A stretch of 64,000 bases of DNA from Butyricicoccus sp. (GTDB lineage Bacteria > Bacillota > Clostridia > Oscillospirales > Butyricicoccaceae), in contig JAHHRJ010000001.1 in the NCBI GenBank assembly GCA_020025885.1, forward strand, positions 66,324-130,323, given 5' to 3'. Below are positions 31,227 through 39,483 of the stretch, in pieces (the stretch's first letter is position 1; every line of letters begins with the position of its first letter). A program made the translations under genes and the position numbers. Below the pieces are notes generated by a model. The model was not told where the DNA came from and searched no databases. It was given only the letters and a program-made list of their open reading frames with translations.

Positions 31227-31667
31227 TTACAGGCCGGTGAAAAAATCATGCAGGATGCTGAGTGCACGTGCCAGATCTTCCATCTGGCTGGGGGATAATT
31301 CACGGCTCACATCCTGAATCAGATTGCGGTGAAATTCTGCGTGATGTGCCAAGGCAGCGTCGGCTTTTTCGGTGAGACGCACTGCGACTTTGCGTTTATC
31401 GTCCTGGCAGCGCTGGCGGACCAGATAACCTTTCTGCTCCAGTGTTTTAACTGCTACAGTAAGGGTACTGGCTGTAATACGCAGCCGTGCTGCAAGCTGG
31501 CTCATGCTGGGATCTTTGCCGCTGCATTGTACGCTTTCCAGAACGTGCAGCTCACTGACCGAAAGATTTTTGCAGGGGCCATCGGCCAGACTGGCTTCTT
31601 CCAGATGGAGCACATCGTTGAAAACCTCCACCAGAAAGCGATTGATTTGCTGTTCGGCCTGTTTCAA
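31227..31667 (-). CDS. MarR-family regulator, FabT-like
   Basis: The 146-residue winged-helix protein has the MarR layout: an N-terminal dimer helix, ELHVLESVQ, the HTH segment MSQLAARLRITASTLTVAVK, the wing with QRCQDDKRKVAVRLTEKA, and C-terminal dimer helices. Its length, its pairing with DegV and the boxes of the FabT type in its own promoter point to FabT, the acyl-chain-responsive repressor of fatty-acid genes in Firmicutes. It is first in a two-gene minus-strand operon and probably represses itself. Confidence 0.85.
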   Translation of the reverse strand: MKQAEQQINRFLVEVFNDVLHLEEASLADGPCKNLSVSELHVLESVQCSGKDPSMSQLAARLRITASTLTVAVKTLEQKGYLVRQRCQDDKRKVAVRLTEKADAALAHHAEFHRNLIQDVSRELSPSQMEDLARALSILHDFFTGL

Positions 31668-31693
31668 ATGTGTTACCTCGTCATGATAAAAAT

Positions 31694-31709
31694 AGTTTGA
31701 ATTTCAAAC
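31694..31709. promoter_or_regulatory. FabT-like operator just downstream of the -10
   Basis: AGTTTGAATTTCAAAC is a near-perfect palindrome matching the FabT box as I know it from streptococci and lactococci. It covers the expected start of transcription of the marR-degV promoter, an ideal position for repression. Confidence 0.75.
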
Positions 31710-31715
31710 AATGTG

Positions 31716-31744
31716 ATTATACGCAGTGTGATGCGATTTGTCAA
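31716..31744 (-). promoter_or_regulatory. Consensus promoter of the marR-degV operon
   Basis: On the minus strand TTGACA (31744-31739) and TATAAT (31721-31716) are exactly 17 bases apart. It lies between two FabT-like boxes. Confidence 0.85.
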
Positions 31745-31749
31745 TCTAT

Positions 31750-31762
31750 TTTGATATTCAAA
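31750..31762. promoter_or_regulatory. Second FabT-like box upstream of the -35
   Basis: TTTGATATTCAAA is a palindrome of the same type as the box at 31694, placed 6 bases upstream of the -35. Two boxes flanking one promoter suggest cooperative binding or looping. Confidence 0.6.
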
Positions 31763-31900
31763 GTAAATTTGAGAGCAGAAAGGATGGACCCGAATGGAAA
31801 GAATATGAAAAAGCATAGAGGACAAAGCGGCTTGTCTGACGCAGCGTTGAATTTTATAAAACAATCTGCTATCATTTAGAAACAAATTCCGCTGTGTTAA

Positions 31901-32119
31901 TCGTCCAAGCGGTATGCGAAAATTTCTGCCTGGGCCGAAGAGGATTTTCGTTCGGTAAACGGTCAGAGTGAATATCTGCTGACGCAGTGCGTAAAACAGC
32001 ATAAAAAGAGCGGGAGCACGGTCCCGAAAACGTTTGACCAGGAAGAACCGGAAGACCAGACGGATACCGGATTGTGTTCCACTGTCAGCACAGAGCAAAT
32101 GGATACAGCGATACGCTGA
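31901..32119 (+). pseudogene. Remnant of an Arc-like DNA-binding protein gene
   Basis: An open frame of 72 codons without a start codon begins right after a TAA and encodes SKRYAKISAWAEEDFRSVNGQ and onward through EYLLTQCVKQHKKSG. This is the middle and end of the ribbon-helix-helix Arc-like family common in Firmicutes (typically starting with an RLDDELYAKI-like strand, missing here). The tail is acidic and unrelated. The missing N-terminal strand and start suggest a decayed gene. The rest of 31770-31900 has only a 31-codon frame without a convincing ribosome site. Confidence 0.55.
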
Positions 32120-32133
32120 AAAGGAGAAATAAT

Positions 32134-32835
32134 ATGAAAACCATCCGTAATCATTATAAAACCAGAAATAGTCTGGGCCTTTTGCTGATTGCAGCATTTG
32201 GCCTTTCCATGCTGACAGGCTGTGCAACAAGCGATGAAGCGCTTTCCCAAATGGCATATGACCAGGTTCGTGCAGATACCACCAGTGCGTGGCATTCCAA
32301 AACAGAACGAACCGTTGCATATGAAGACGAAGCAGAAGAAGTAGCACCGATAGAGGTTTGGTATGTGGATCCGGAATGTTGGGCCTACAAAACAACCTGG
32401 CCAGAAGAACTGGGCGGTGCAGAGCATATTGCCGTAAGGGCGAATGGTAAAGTTCTGCAAAAGTGGGACGATACCGAATGGGTGCCGGTGAATGCACATG
32501 AGGTGATCCCGCCGGTCAGCGGAAATAAACAGCCGGAGTGGGAAGAAATGGGCATGACGCTTGTTTCCCATGAAAAAAAGGATGACCGATACTCCATCAC
32601 CTGGAGCAAGGAAGTGGATATGGATGAAAACGAAAACATCATTCCTGTCACATGGACCTTCACTTTCAATGAAAAACACGAGCTGGTTTTGTGGGAAACG
32701 CAAGTCCAGATGCCGATTGAGTCAGAAGTTGAAATCCAGGCGATAATGAAGTCAAAGACCGAATATTTCTCGTTTGATAAGCGGGAGGTCCAGGACGACA
32801 TCAATGCAATCTATGCCGAAGCAACAAAAGAATAA
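32134..32835 (+). CDS. Predicted lipoprotein of unknown function
   Basis: The 233-residue protein has a lipoprotein signal: a basic N-region, the hydrophobic stretch SLGLLLIAAFGLSML and the lipobox L-T-G-C with Cys30. The mature part is acidic and beta-rich, with repeated Trp-containing strands (VWYVDPECWAYKTTW and KWDDTEWVPV). It resembles no family I recognise. It should sit on the outer face of the membrane. The ATG at 32134 follows AAAAGGAGAAA. It is a single gene closed by a terminator; the upstream Arc-like remnant is on the same strand. Confidence 0.8.
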   Translation: MKTIRNHYKTRNSLGLLLIAAFGLSMLTGCATSDEALSQMAYDQVRADTTSAWHSKTERTVAYEDEAEEVAPIEVWYVDPECWAYKTTWPEELGGAEHIAVRANGKVLQKWDDTEWVPVNAHEVIPPVSGNKQPEWEEMGMTLVSHEKKDDRYSITWSKEVDMDENENIIPVTWTFTFNEKHELVLWETQVQMPIESEVEIQAIMKSKTEYFSFDKREVQDDINAIYAEATKE

Positions 32836-32845
32836 CCAATGAAGG

Positions 32846-32880
32846 AAAGGCTCCGGAATACTTGTTCCGGAGCCTTTTTT
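32846..32880 (+). terminator. Terminator of the lipoprotein gene
   Basis: AAGGCTCCGGAA pairs with TTCCGGAGCCTT around a six-base loop, followed by a run of T. The outer stem is the same as in the terminator behind metH. Confidence 0.9.
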
Positions 32881-32904
32881 ATGGGCGAAAATAAAAAATT
32901 GAAA

Positions 32905-32945
32905 TCTTTATGCAATCTTAATGCAAAACGAGGTTTCTTTATAAA
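32905..32945 (+). promoter_or_regulatory. Direct repeats (candidate KdpE box) with a -10 upstream of kdpD
   Basis: TCTTTATGCAA at 32905-32915 and TCTTAATGCAA at 32916-32926 are tandem 11-bp repeats, the spacing used by OmpR/PhoB-family regulators. TATAAA at 32940-32945 stands where a -10 would be if the second repeat covers the -35. The same TCTTAA-at-11-bp arrangement occurs upstream of the trk operon. Confidence 0.55.
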
Positions 32946-32990
32946 ATGCAAATATGAAATTCGATAGGATAAATTCACTAGTGTGCAGGG

Positions 32991-33012
32991 ATTTGACCTG
33001 CACCGGTCAAAT
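32991..33012. repeat. 8-bp inverted repeat in the kdpD leader
   Basis: ATTTGACC at 32991-32998 and GGTCAAAT at 33005-33012 are perfect inverted repeats with a six-base spacer, 26 bases before an extended -10. It may be an operator or a leader hairpin. Confidence 0.5.
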
Positions 33013-33037
33013 GGCATAGAAGCAGAGCAAATGGCTG

Positions 33038-33046
33038 TGCTATAAT
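33038..33046 (+). promoter_or_regulatory. Extended -10 promoter of kdpDE
   Basis: TGCTATAAT is an extended -10 (TG-N-TATAAT) 56 bases before the kdpD start, without a clear -35. Confidence 0.5.
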
Positions 33047-33101
33047 GGAAAACGCAAACGGCGAAACCAGGTAGATGTCGTTCAGAATAAGGAGTGCTTG
33101 T

Positions 33102-35726
33102 ATGGAAAAAACAGAACAGCACATTTCACAGGCCGCACGGGGAACGCTGAAAATCTTTTTCAGTTATGCGGCTGGTACAGGAAAAACACGCGCCATGCTG
33201 CAAGATGCACATAACGCAAAAAAGCAGGGCATGGATGTGGTAATTGGCTGGATGGAACCGACTGCTGGGCCCAGTACACAGGCGATGATGGATGACCTGG
33301 AAACATTGTCTGGATCAGAACTCATGGCAAACGGCTTTGATCTGGACGCGGCAATAGAGCGGAAACCACAGCTGATTCTGGTGGAGGGTCTGGCATATAA
33401 CAGCGTACCCGGCGGACGGCACAAAAAACGATATCAGGATATCGAAGAGCTTTTGAACGCAGGCATCAATGTATACACGACCTTAAACGTGCAGAACATT
33501 GAGAGCCTGAATGATACGGTACGCGCCATTACAGGTGTTTCCGTAACGGATCGCATTCCGGATTCGGTATTTGATCAGGCGGACCGGGTGGAAATGGTGG
33601 ATTGCGATCCACAGGAACTGCTGAACCATCTGAAAAGCGAAAATAGGAAAGGCTTCACTTTACAGAACCTGACCGCCCTGCGCGAGCTTGCGCTGCGTCG
33701 CTGCGCCGACCACATCAACAGGGAAGGCGGTCGGCTTTGCACTGGCAGTGAATACCAGACAGAAGAACATATCCTGGTCTGCCTTTCTTCCTCGCCGTCC
33801 AACGCAAAAATCATTCGCACAGCGGCGCGTATGGCTGGCGCTTTCAAAGGCAAGTTTACCGGCCTTTTTGTGGAAACACCGGATTTTCCTTCCATGAGCG
33901 AAGAAGACCTGAATCGGCTGCGCACGAATATGCGTTTGGCAGAGCAGCTGGGCGCTAAAATTGAAACGGTATATGGAGAAGATGTTCCGTTCCAGATTGC
34001 TGAATTTGCGCGGCTGTCCGGCGTTTCTAAAATTGTGATTGGACGCAGCTTTGCCACAAAAGGACGCTTTTTTCAAAAGCAAAGCCTGACGGAAAAGCTG
34101 ATTTCTCATGCACCGCAGCTGGATATTCATATTATTCCAGATTCCAATTCGGATGATGCGCCGTATCGCGCCCTTTTTAATGGGCATAAAGAAAAATTCC
34201 GCCTTTCGATGCAGGACGTTTTGAAAAGTGTGCTGATTCTGGCACTGGCCAGTGGCATTGGCTTTCTATTTGATGGACTGGGCTTCGCGGATGCTAATAT
34301 CATTACGGTCTATGTGTTGGGTGTATTGGTTACAGCAGTTGTTACAACAGGACAAGCGTATGGCCTGATTTTTTCGCTGATCAGTGTGCTGGTATTTAAC
34401 TTCCTTTTTACCGAACCAAGGCTTACGTTCCACGCCTATGACAATGGCTATCCGGTTACATTTTTGATCATGTTTGCCGCCGCTTTGCTCACCAGCTCGC
34501 TGGCAGACAAATTAAAAGAACACGCGAAGAAATCTGCGCTGGTGGCGTATCGCACCAAAATCCTGCTGGATATCAGTCAGTCGCTCCAACAGGCAGAAAG
34601 CAGAGATGATATTCTGCAGGCGACAGCGCACCATTTAATTCAGCTGCTGCATAAAGATGTAGTTGTGTACACGGCGGACGGCGGAACGCTGAGCGAGCCT
34701 AAGATGTTTTTTGCAAGAGAACCTGCTCTGCCGGGCCAGGTAGAGCGCTACTGCAACGAAAGCGAACGTGCTGTGGCGGAGTGGGTGCTAAAAAATAACA
34801 AGCATGCAGGAAAAGGCACTCAAACCTTTGTGGGCGCAAACTGCTTGTATCTGGCCATTCGCGTGAATCAGGTGGTATACGGCGTTATCGGTATCGGCAT
34901 GGGCAAGGAACTGCCGGACACCTTTGAAAAGAGCATTTTGCTGTCCATTTTGGGCGAGTGCGCGTTGGCGCTGGAAAATGAAAAAAATGCCCGTGAAAAA
35001 GAAGAAGCCGCGATTCTGGCGAAAAACGAACAGCTCCGTGCCAATATGCTGCGGTCCATTTCTCACGATTTGCGCACACCACTGACCTCTATATCCGGAA
35101 ACGCCAGCAACTTTTTGCACAATGGAGATTCCATGGACGATGCAACCAAGCGGCAGCTGTTTTTGGATATTTACGACGATTCCATGTGGCTGATCAATCT
35201 GGTGGAAAATCTGCTTTCCATCACACGGCTGGAAGAAAATCGGCTGAATCTGCACATCTGTGCCGAGCTGGTGCCGGATGTGATTGCAGAAGCACTGCGT
35301 CATATCGATCGCCGCAGCACTGAGTACACCATTACTGTATCTCACGAGGACGAGCTGCTTTTGGCGCAGATGGATGCCCGGCTGATTGTACAGGTCATTA
35401 TCAATCTGGTGGATAATGCAATCAAGTATACGCCGCTCGGCTCCTGCATTGAAATCAAAACCAGAGCGCAGGAGGGTCAGGCTGTCATTACCGTTGCGGA
35501 TAACGGAAATGGAATCCCAGACGAGAGCAAGTCCAAAATCTTTGATATGTTTTACAGCGCAACCAACCGCATTGCGGACAGCCGCCGCAGTTTAGGGTTG
35601 GGTCTGGCGCTGTGCAAGTCTATCGTTACGGCACATGGCGGACAAATTTCGGTTGCAGACCATGTACCGCATGGTACGGAATTTACATTTACTTTGCCAA
35701 TCGGGGAGGTAACGATCCATGAATAA
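33102..35726 (+). CDS. kdpD: KdpD-type sensor histidine kinase
   Basis: The 874-residue protein has the full KdpD layout. An N-terminal cytosolic domain has the Walker-like AAGTGKT at 23-29 and GINVYTTLNVQNIESLND near 132. A universal-stress-like domain (about 220-355) follows, then four membrane segments (about 375-470), a GAF-like region, the HisKA box with SHDLRTPLTSISG near 655 and a HATPase with NAIKYTP, DNGNGIPD and LGLGLALCKS. The USP region carries S-S-S at 229-231 followed after 20 residues by FTGLF, close to the S-x-S-X20-F-T-A-x-Y c-di-AMP motif of staphylococcal KdpD. No kdpFABC is nearby. It senses potassium or turgor stress. Confidence 0.94.
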   Translation: MEKTEQHISQAARGTLKIFFSYAAGTGKTRAMLQDAHNAKKQGMDVVIGWMEPTAGPSTQAMMDDLETLSGSELMANGFDLDAAIERKPQLILVEGLAYNSVPGGRHKKRYQDIEELLNAGINVYTTLNVQNIESLNDTVRAITGVSVTDRIPDSVFDQADRVEMVDCDPQELLNHLKSENRKGFTLQNLTALRELALRRCADHINREGGRLCTGSEYQTEEHILVCLSSSPSNAKIIRTAARMAGAFKGKFTGLFVETPDFPSMSEEDLNRLRTNMRLAEQLGAKIETVYGEDVPFQIAEFARLSGVSKIVIGRSFATKGRFFQKQSLTEKLISHAPQLDIHIIPDSNSDDAPYRALFNGHKEKFRLSMQDVLKSVLILALASGIGFLFDGLGFADANIITVYVLGVLVTAVVTTGQAYGLIFSLISVLVFNFLFTEPRLTFHAYDNGYPVTFLIMFAAALLTSSLADKLKEHAKKSALVAYRTKILLDISQSLQQAESRDDILQATAHHLIQLLHKDVVVYTADGGTLSEPKMFFAREPALPGQVERYCNESERAVAEWVLKNNKHAGKGTQTFVGANCLYLAIRVNQVVYGVIGIGMGKELPDTFEKSILLSILGECALALENEKNAREKEEAAILAKNEQLRANMLRSISHDLRTPLTSISGNASNFLHNGDSMDDATKRQLFLDIYDDSMWLINLVENLLSITRLEENRLNLHICAELVPDVIAEALRHIDRRSTEYTITVSHEDELLLAQMDARLIVQVIINLVDNAIKYTPLGSCIEIKTRAQEGQAVITVADNGNGIPDESKSKIFDMFYSATNRIADSRRSLGLGLALCKSIVTAHGGQISVADHVPHGTEFTFTLPIGEVTIHE

Positions 35727-36417
35727 ACTAACAATTCTGGTGGTGGAAGATGATTCTTCGGTAAAGAATCTGATGACCACGACCCTGAAAGCACACGATT
35801 ATCATTACTTAACGGCACAAAACGGGAAAGCGGCGATTCTGGAAGCTTCGTCACATAATCCGGATGTTATTTTGCTGGATTTGGGCCTGCCGGATATGGA
35901 CGGCGTAGATGTAATCAAAAAAATCCGCACCTGGACCGAAACGCCCATTATCGTTATCAGCGCACGCAGCGAGGATACGGACAAAATCGATGCGCTGGAT
36001 GCTGGCGCAGACGACTATCTGACCAAACCTTTTTCTGTGGAAGAACTGCTGGCACGCCTGCGTGTCACACAGCGCCGATTGAGCCGGATGCAGGGAGAGA
36101 CAGAGCAGGAATCGGTATTTATCAACGGACAGCTAAAAATCGATTATGCGGCAGGCTGTGTGTATATGGACGGCGAAGAACTGCATCTGACCCCCATCGA
36201 GTATAAGCTGCTGTGCTTGCTTTCCCGCAATGTGGGTAAGGTGCTGACCCATACGTATATCACCCAGAAAATCTGGGGCAGCAGTTGGGAAAACGATGTG
36301 GCTTCGCTGCGTGTCTTTATGGCAACACTCCGCCGTAAGCTGGAAAAAGGCCCGGATGCACCTCAGTACATTCAGACGCATATCGGCGTGGGCTATCGGA
36401 TGGTTCGCGTGGAATAA
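35719..36417 (+). CDS. kdpE: KdpE-type response regulator
   Basis: The 232-residue protein joins a receiver domain (acidic pair EDD near residue 10, phospho-acceptor Asp in ILLDLGLPD, Lys in YLTKPF) to an OmpR-type winged helix (LHLTPIEYKLLCLLSRNVGKV and the recognition helix region DVASLRVFMATLRRKLE). It overlaps kdpD by eight bases and is its partner. In the absence of kdpFABC here, the convergent trk operon is the natural target, and candidate sites are seen upstream of both units. Confidence 0.95.
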   Translation: MNKLTILVVEDDSSVKNLMTTTLKAHDYHYLTAQNGKAAILEASSHNPDVILLDLGLPDMDGVDVIKKIRTWTETPIIVISARSEDTDKIDALDAGADDYLTKPFSVEELLARLRVTQRRLSRMQGETEQESVFINGQLKIDYAAGCVYMDGEELHLTPIEYKLLCLLSRNVGKVLTHTYITQKIWGSSWENDVASLRVFMATLRRKLEKGPDAPQYIQTHIGVGYRMVRVE

Positions 36418-36436
36418 TAAGTTCTTTTTACAATAA

Positions 36437-36483
36437 AAAGCACAGAAGGCGCGCAGGGGTTACCTGTGCGCCTTCTGTGCTTT
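36437..36483. terminator. Bidirectional terminator between kdpE and trkH
   Basis: AAAGCACAGAAGGCGC at 36437-36452 pairs perfectly with GCGCCTTCTGTGCTTT at 36468-36483. It serves both converging operons. Confidence 0.88.
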
Positions 36484-36520
36484 ATGTGCTTTCGAAGAAG
36501 AGAGGATCGCAAATTGAAGA

Positions 36521-38032
36521 TTACAGATTTGCAGTCAGGCGGCGTGCCTTTCGTGCATTCTGCTTTTTGGTAAAGAAGCTGCGGATGTTTTTGAAGCCGG
36601 AAACAATGCCGGTGAAAACAATAAAGATTTCCAAACGGCCCAGCAGCATACCAATCATTTCTACAATCAGGGTTGCATTGTTGGTCATGGGGCCTGTGAT
36701 ACCGATGGACAAGCCAACCGTGCCCAGCGAAGAAGCAAAGTCAAACATGGCTTCGGTGAGGGTGCAATCGGCAGTGACGGTAATCAGCAGAGAGCCGACA
36801 ATATAAATCACCAGATAGGTCGTGAAGAATCCAAAGGTATCGTCTTCCAGATCCTTGTCAATGGGGGTTTTGCCCTGTGCCTTTACGTAGTAAGGTGCTT
36901 CCACGTCATTGCGGGGAGAAAGGCGACGCTTGATATTGGTGCCGGCCATGCGAAGCATCAGATAGGCGCGGGAAATCTTCAAACCGCCTGCGGTAGAACC
37001 AATGCCACCGCCAATGAACATCATCAAAATCAGAACGCCAATGGCCAGCGCAGGCCATTCCGCATAGCTCATTGTGGAATAACCGGAAGTGGAAAGGGCG
37101 GATACCACATCAAAGGCGGCTTTGCGCAAGCCTTCCAGGAAGCTGATACCCAGGCCGTCGGCCAGAGAAAGTGCTGTGATGGGAATAAACACACCCAGCA
37201 GGCCAAACATGAAGCGCACTTCGCTGACACGGAAGAAGGACTTGAACTTGCCCTTTGCAAACAGCAGCAGAGCAGCAAAGTTAGTGGTACCAATCAGCAT
37301 CAGCACGATGGTAATGATCTCAATGGAAAGGCTGTTGTATGCGCCGATACTTGCCAGCTTGGTGGAAAAACCACCGGTAGAAAGCGAGCACATGGCGTGG
37401 CAGACGCCATCAAACCAGGTCATGCCAGCAATGCGATAAGCAATCGTGCCCAGAACCAGACAGACATTGTAAATCACAAAGATTGCACGAGAAGTCTTTT
37501 TCAGGTTGGGCATCAGCTTGTCAGGATGCCCTTCGGCGCTGTACAGATCCATCGAGTGCTTGTTGGAGATGATCACAATCATCATCATGACAAAGCCCAG
37601 ACCGCCGCAGTACTGCATAAAGCTGCGGTGGAACAGATAGACCATGGGCGTAATGCTTACATCCATAGCGGAAAGGCCAGTGGTGGTCCAGCCGCTGACG
37701 GCTTCAAACAAAGCCTGCACCATAGTGAGTTGATGACCAAAAACAAAAGGCAGTGCGCCAATCAATACGCCCCACAGCCAGACGAACAAAACGGTCAGGC
37801 TGGAACGGGATACCGTAGTGTGCCAGCTGGAAAAGCTTTCGCTGTCACGATGGCCGAAGCGGCAAGATAAAAGACCAAGCAGAATTGAACCGCCGCCGGG
37901 CAGTAAAAATGCCCACAGATAGGGAAGGTCCTGCGGATAAAAAGGCAGGATAGCGGCAGGTGCTGCCACCATCAGGCCAATCAGGACCATCATTTTGCCA
38001 ATGCTGGAGCAATCGGAGAGTTTCCGTTTCAT
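36521..38032 (-). CDS. trkH: TrkH-family potassium uptake channel subunit
   Basis: The 503-residue membrane protein is the ion-conducting subunit of a Trk/Ktr potassium uptake system. It has the fourfold M-P-M repeat. Filter-like segments are visible as SGWTTTGLSAMD, CSLSTGGFSTKL, SALSTSGYSTMS and ASSLGTVGLSIGI, and the gate-loop region GGGIGSTAGGLK is present. At about 500 residues it is nearer TrkH than KtrB. It is last in the minus-strand operon after the two TrkA-type subunits. Confidence 0.95.
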   Translation of the reverse strand: MKRKLSDCSSIGKMMVLIGLMVAAPAAILPFYPQDLPYLWAFLLPGGGSILLGLLSCRFGHRDSESFSSWHTTVSRSSLTVLFVWLWGVLIGALPFVFGHQLTMVQALFEAVSGWTTTGLSAMDVSITPMVYLFHRSFMQYCGGLGFVMMMIVIISNKHSMDLYSAEGHPDKLMPNLKKTSRAIFVIYNVCLVLGTIAYRIAGMTWFDGVCHAMCSLSTGGFSTKLASIGAYNSLSIEIITIVLMLIGTTNFAALLLFAKGKFKSFFRVSEVRFMFGLLGVFIPITALSLADGLGISFLEGLRKAAFDVVSALSTSGYSTMSYAEWPALAIGVLILMMFIGGGIGSTAGGLKISRAYLMLRMAGTNIKRRLSPRNDVEAPYYVKAQGKTPIDKDLEDDTFGFFTTYLVIYIVGSLLITVTADCTLTEAMFDFASSLGTVGLSIGITGPMTNNATLIVEMIGMLLGRLEIFIVFTGIVSGFKNIRSFFTKKQNARKARRLTANL

Positions 38033-38037
38033 TGTGG

Positions 38038-38703
38038 TTACCTCCCTGTCAACGCGTGCACAATCGCTGCTTTGTGAGCGTTGTTCAGAATTACAACCAG
38101 AGTATCGCCTTCGCAGATTTGGGTGTCACCATGAGGAATCACTGCGCCGTCATCACGCATGATGCAGCCAATGGTGGCTTCGCGATGCAGCGAAACCTGG
38201 GAAAGGTTCTTGCCAATTACAGGGGAATCCGCAGCGATGCGAACTTCTACAATCTGCATCTGGCTGCTGCCGATGGGAATGACAGTAGTCAGATCGTCTA
38301 AGAAAGCCTGCTGTTCAATAATGCTGGAGATGGTCTGTGTGGCACAAACTACGCTGTCTACACCCATCTGATAGAAGAATTCCTTCTTGGCCGGGTCAGA
38401 AAGCAGGCTGACGGTTTTGCGTACATGGAACATCTTTTTGCACAGTTCGCTGGCGGCCAGATTGTATTCATCGCTGGAGGTCAGCGCAATGGAAAAATCG
38501 CAGGAAGCGGCATCGGCTTCATCCAGAATGAAGGGCTTGGTGGCGTCGCCGTGCAGTACGCTGACACCCTTGAGTTCAGCCAATTCCATGCAGTCGTCAT
38601 AGTTTTCGTTGATAATGGTGACGCGATAACCCTGTTTCAATAAAGAAAGAGCAAGTACCTTGGTTTTGCTCTTTCCACCAATCAATAGTACCTTTTTAGC
38701 CAT
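38038..38703 (-). CDS. trkA: TrkA-type regulatory subunit (RCK_N + RCK_C)
   Basis: The 221-residue protein has a Rossmann RCK_N domain starting VLLIGGKSKTKVLA (the usual G-x-G-x-x-G is altered to G-G-K-S-K-T) and a C-terminal RCK_C domain from about residue 140, with VIGKNLSQVSL and EGDTLVVIL. It gates TrkH in response to nucleotides, and RCK_C domains of Firmicutes often bind c-di-AMP. It lies six bases before trkH. The altered nucleotide loop suggests this subunit relies on its partner for nucleotide sensing. Confidence 0.9.
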   Translation of the reverse strand: MAKKVLLIGGKSKTKVLALSLLKQGYRVTIINENYDDCMELAELKGVSVLHGDATKPFILDEADAASCDFSIALTSSDEYNLAASELCKKMFHVRKTVSLLSDPAKKEFFYQMGVDSVVCATQTISSIIEQQAFLDDLTTVIPIGSSQMQIVEVRIAADSPVIGKNLSQVSLHREATIGCIMRDDGAVIPHGDTQICEGDTLVVILNNAHKAAIVHALTGR

Positions 38704-38707
38704 GGTA

Positions 38708-39163
38708 TCAGTCCTTTCCAGTTGCGGCGTGTGCCGGGGTGTTCAAATACGAATCGATCTCACGCGCAGAAAGCACGGACGGACACACCACATGGATGTC
38801 CTCTTCCTGAAAAACACAGCGCTTTTCAGGATCACACAGGCGTGCAATCACCTGCGGTACATGGAAAAGGGCTTTTGCCATCTGTGCCACCAGAATATTC
38901 GTGTTGTCGCTGTCGGTAACAGCTACCACCATAGAAGCATCCGAAATATGTGCTTCCTGCAGGTGGTCGATGTCGGTGCCGTCGCCGATGGTGTTCAGAC
39001 CGCCAAAGCTGGACGACAGGCGGCGGAACGAATCACCGCTTTTGTCCATGACCAGAACGTTTTTGCCTTTGTCTGAAAGGGTATTTGCAATTTTAGAACC
39101 AAGTCTGCCGCAACCAATAATAATGGTATAGTCGTCAGGAGCTTTTTCCGTAAAGAATCTCAT
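38708..39163 (-). CDS. Second TrkA-type protein, RCK_N domain only
   Basis: The 151-residue protein has a canonical Rossmann nucleotide site (IIIGCGRLGSKIANTL) and the acidic ribose-binding end VLVMDKSGDSF, then the helix-turn region with TDSDNTNILVAQMAK. It stops after the RCK_N fold, without RCK_C. Together with the next gene, which has an altered loop but a complete RCK_C, it looks like a divided pair in which one subunit binds the nucleotide. It lies four bases before that gene, behind GGAAAGGAAATG. Confidence 0.88.
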   Translation of the reverse strand: MRFFTEKAPDDYTIIIGCGRLGSKIANTLSDKGKNVLVMDKSGDSFRRLSSSFGGLNTIGDGTDIDHLQEAHISDASMVVAVTDSDNTNILVAQMAKALFHVPQVIARLCDPEKRCVFQEEDIHVVCPSVLSAREIDSYLNTPAHAATGKD

Positions 39164-39226
39164 ATGTCATTTCCTTTCCAAATGATAGCAGAATGAATAT
39201 CCGTGGTGGCGGGGCTGGGCTTTGTA

Positions 39227-39409
39227 TTAAGCCCAGCCGAAAAGCAGTGCCATGGGATACAACACCATTGCAACAGAGAGAAGAACTGCTGTCACAAGCC
39301 CGAGCGGAATGCCAACAAACAGTACAGCAAAGGTAATCCACGAAGGACAATCAGTAAGATGGATTGGCTTCGGGAACAACGGCATTTCTAATGTATGCGT
39401 AGCTTTCAT
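39227..39409 (-). CDS. Small single-span membrane protein heading the trk operon
   Basis: This 60-residue protein has a charged and proline-rich N-terminal part (MKATHTLEMPLFPKPIHL) and one or two close hydrophobic spans (WITFAVLFVGIPLGLVTAVL and the following VAMVLYPMALLF). It starts behind a strong AAGGAGGGAGA and lies 63 bases before the trkA-like genes in the same direction. Position suggests a small accessory subunit of the Trk channel, comparable in concept to KdpF, but no family is recognised. Confidence 0.68.
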   Translation of the reverse strand: MKATHTLEMPLFPKPIHLTDCPSWITFAVLFVGIPLGLVTAVLLSVAMVLYPMALLFGWA

Positions 39410-39483
39410 AGGGAATCTCCCTCCTTGCATTCACAGGGTAACACAACGCGTATTAAGGCAGGAAAAGAAACGGTGTTGAAATC

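Noticed and set aside
31784..31879. A 31-codon frame between the marR promoter and the Arc-like remnant
   Set aside because: The ribosome site is weak and too close to the ATG, no family is seen, and the frame is a likely chance opening in AT-rich sequence.
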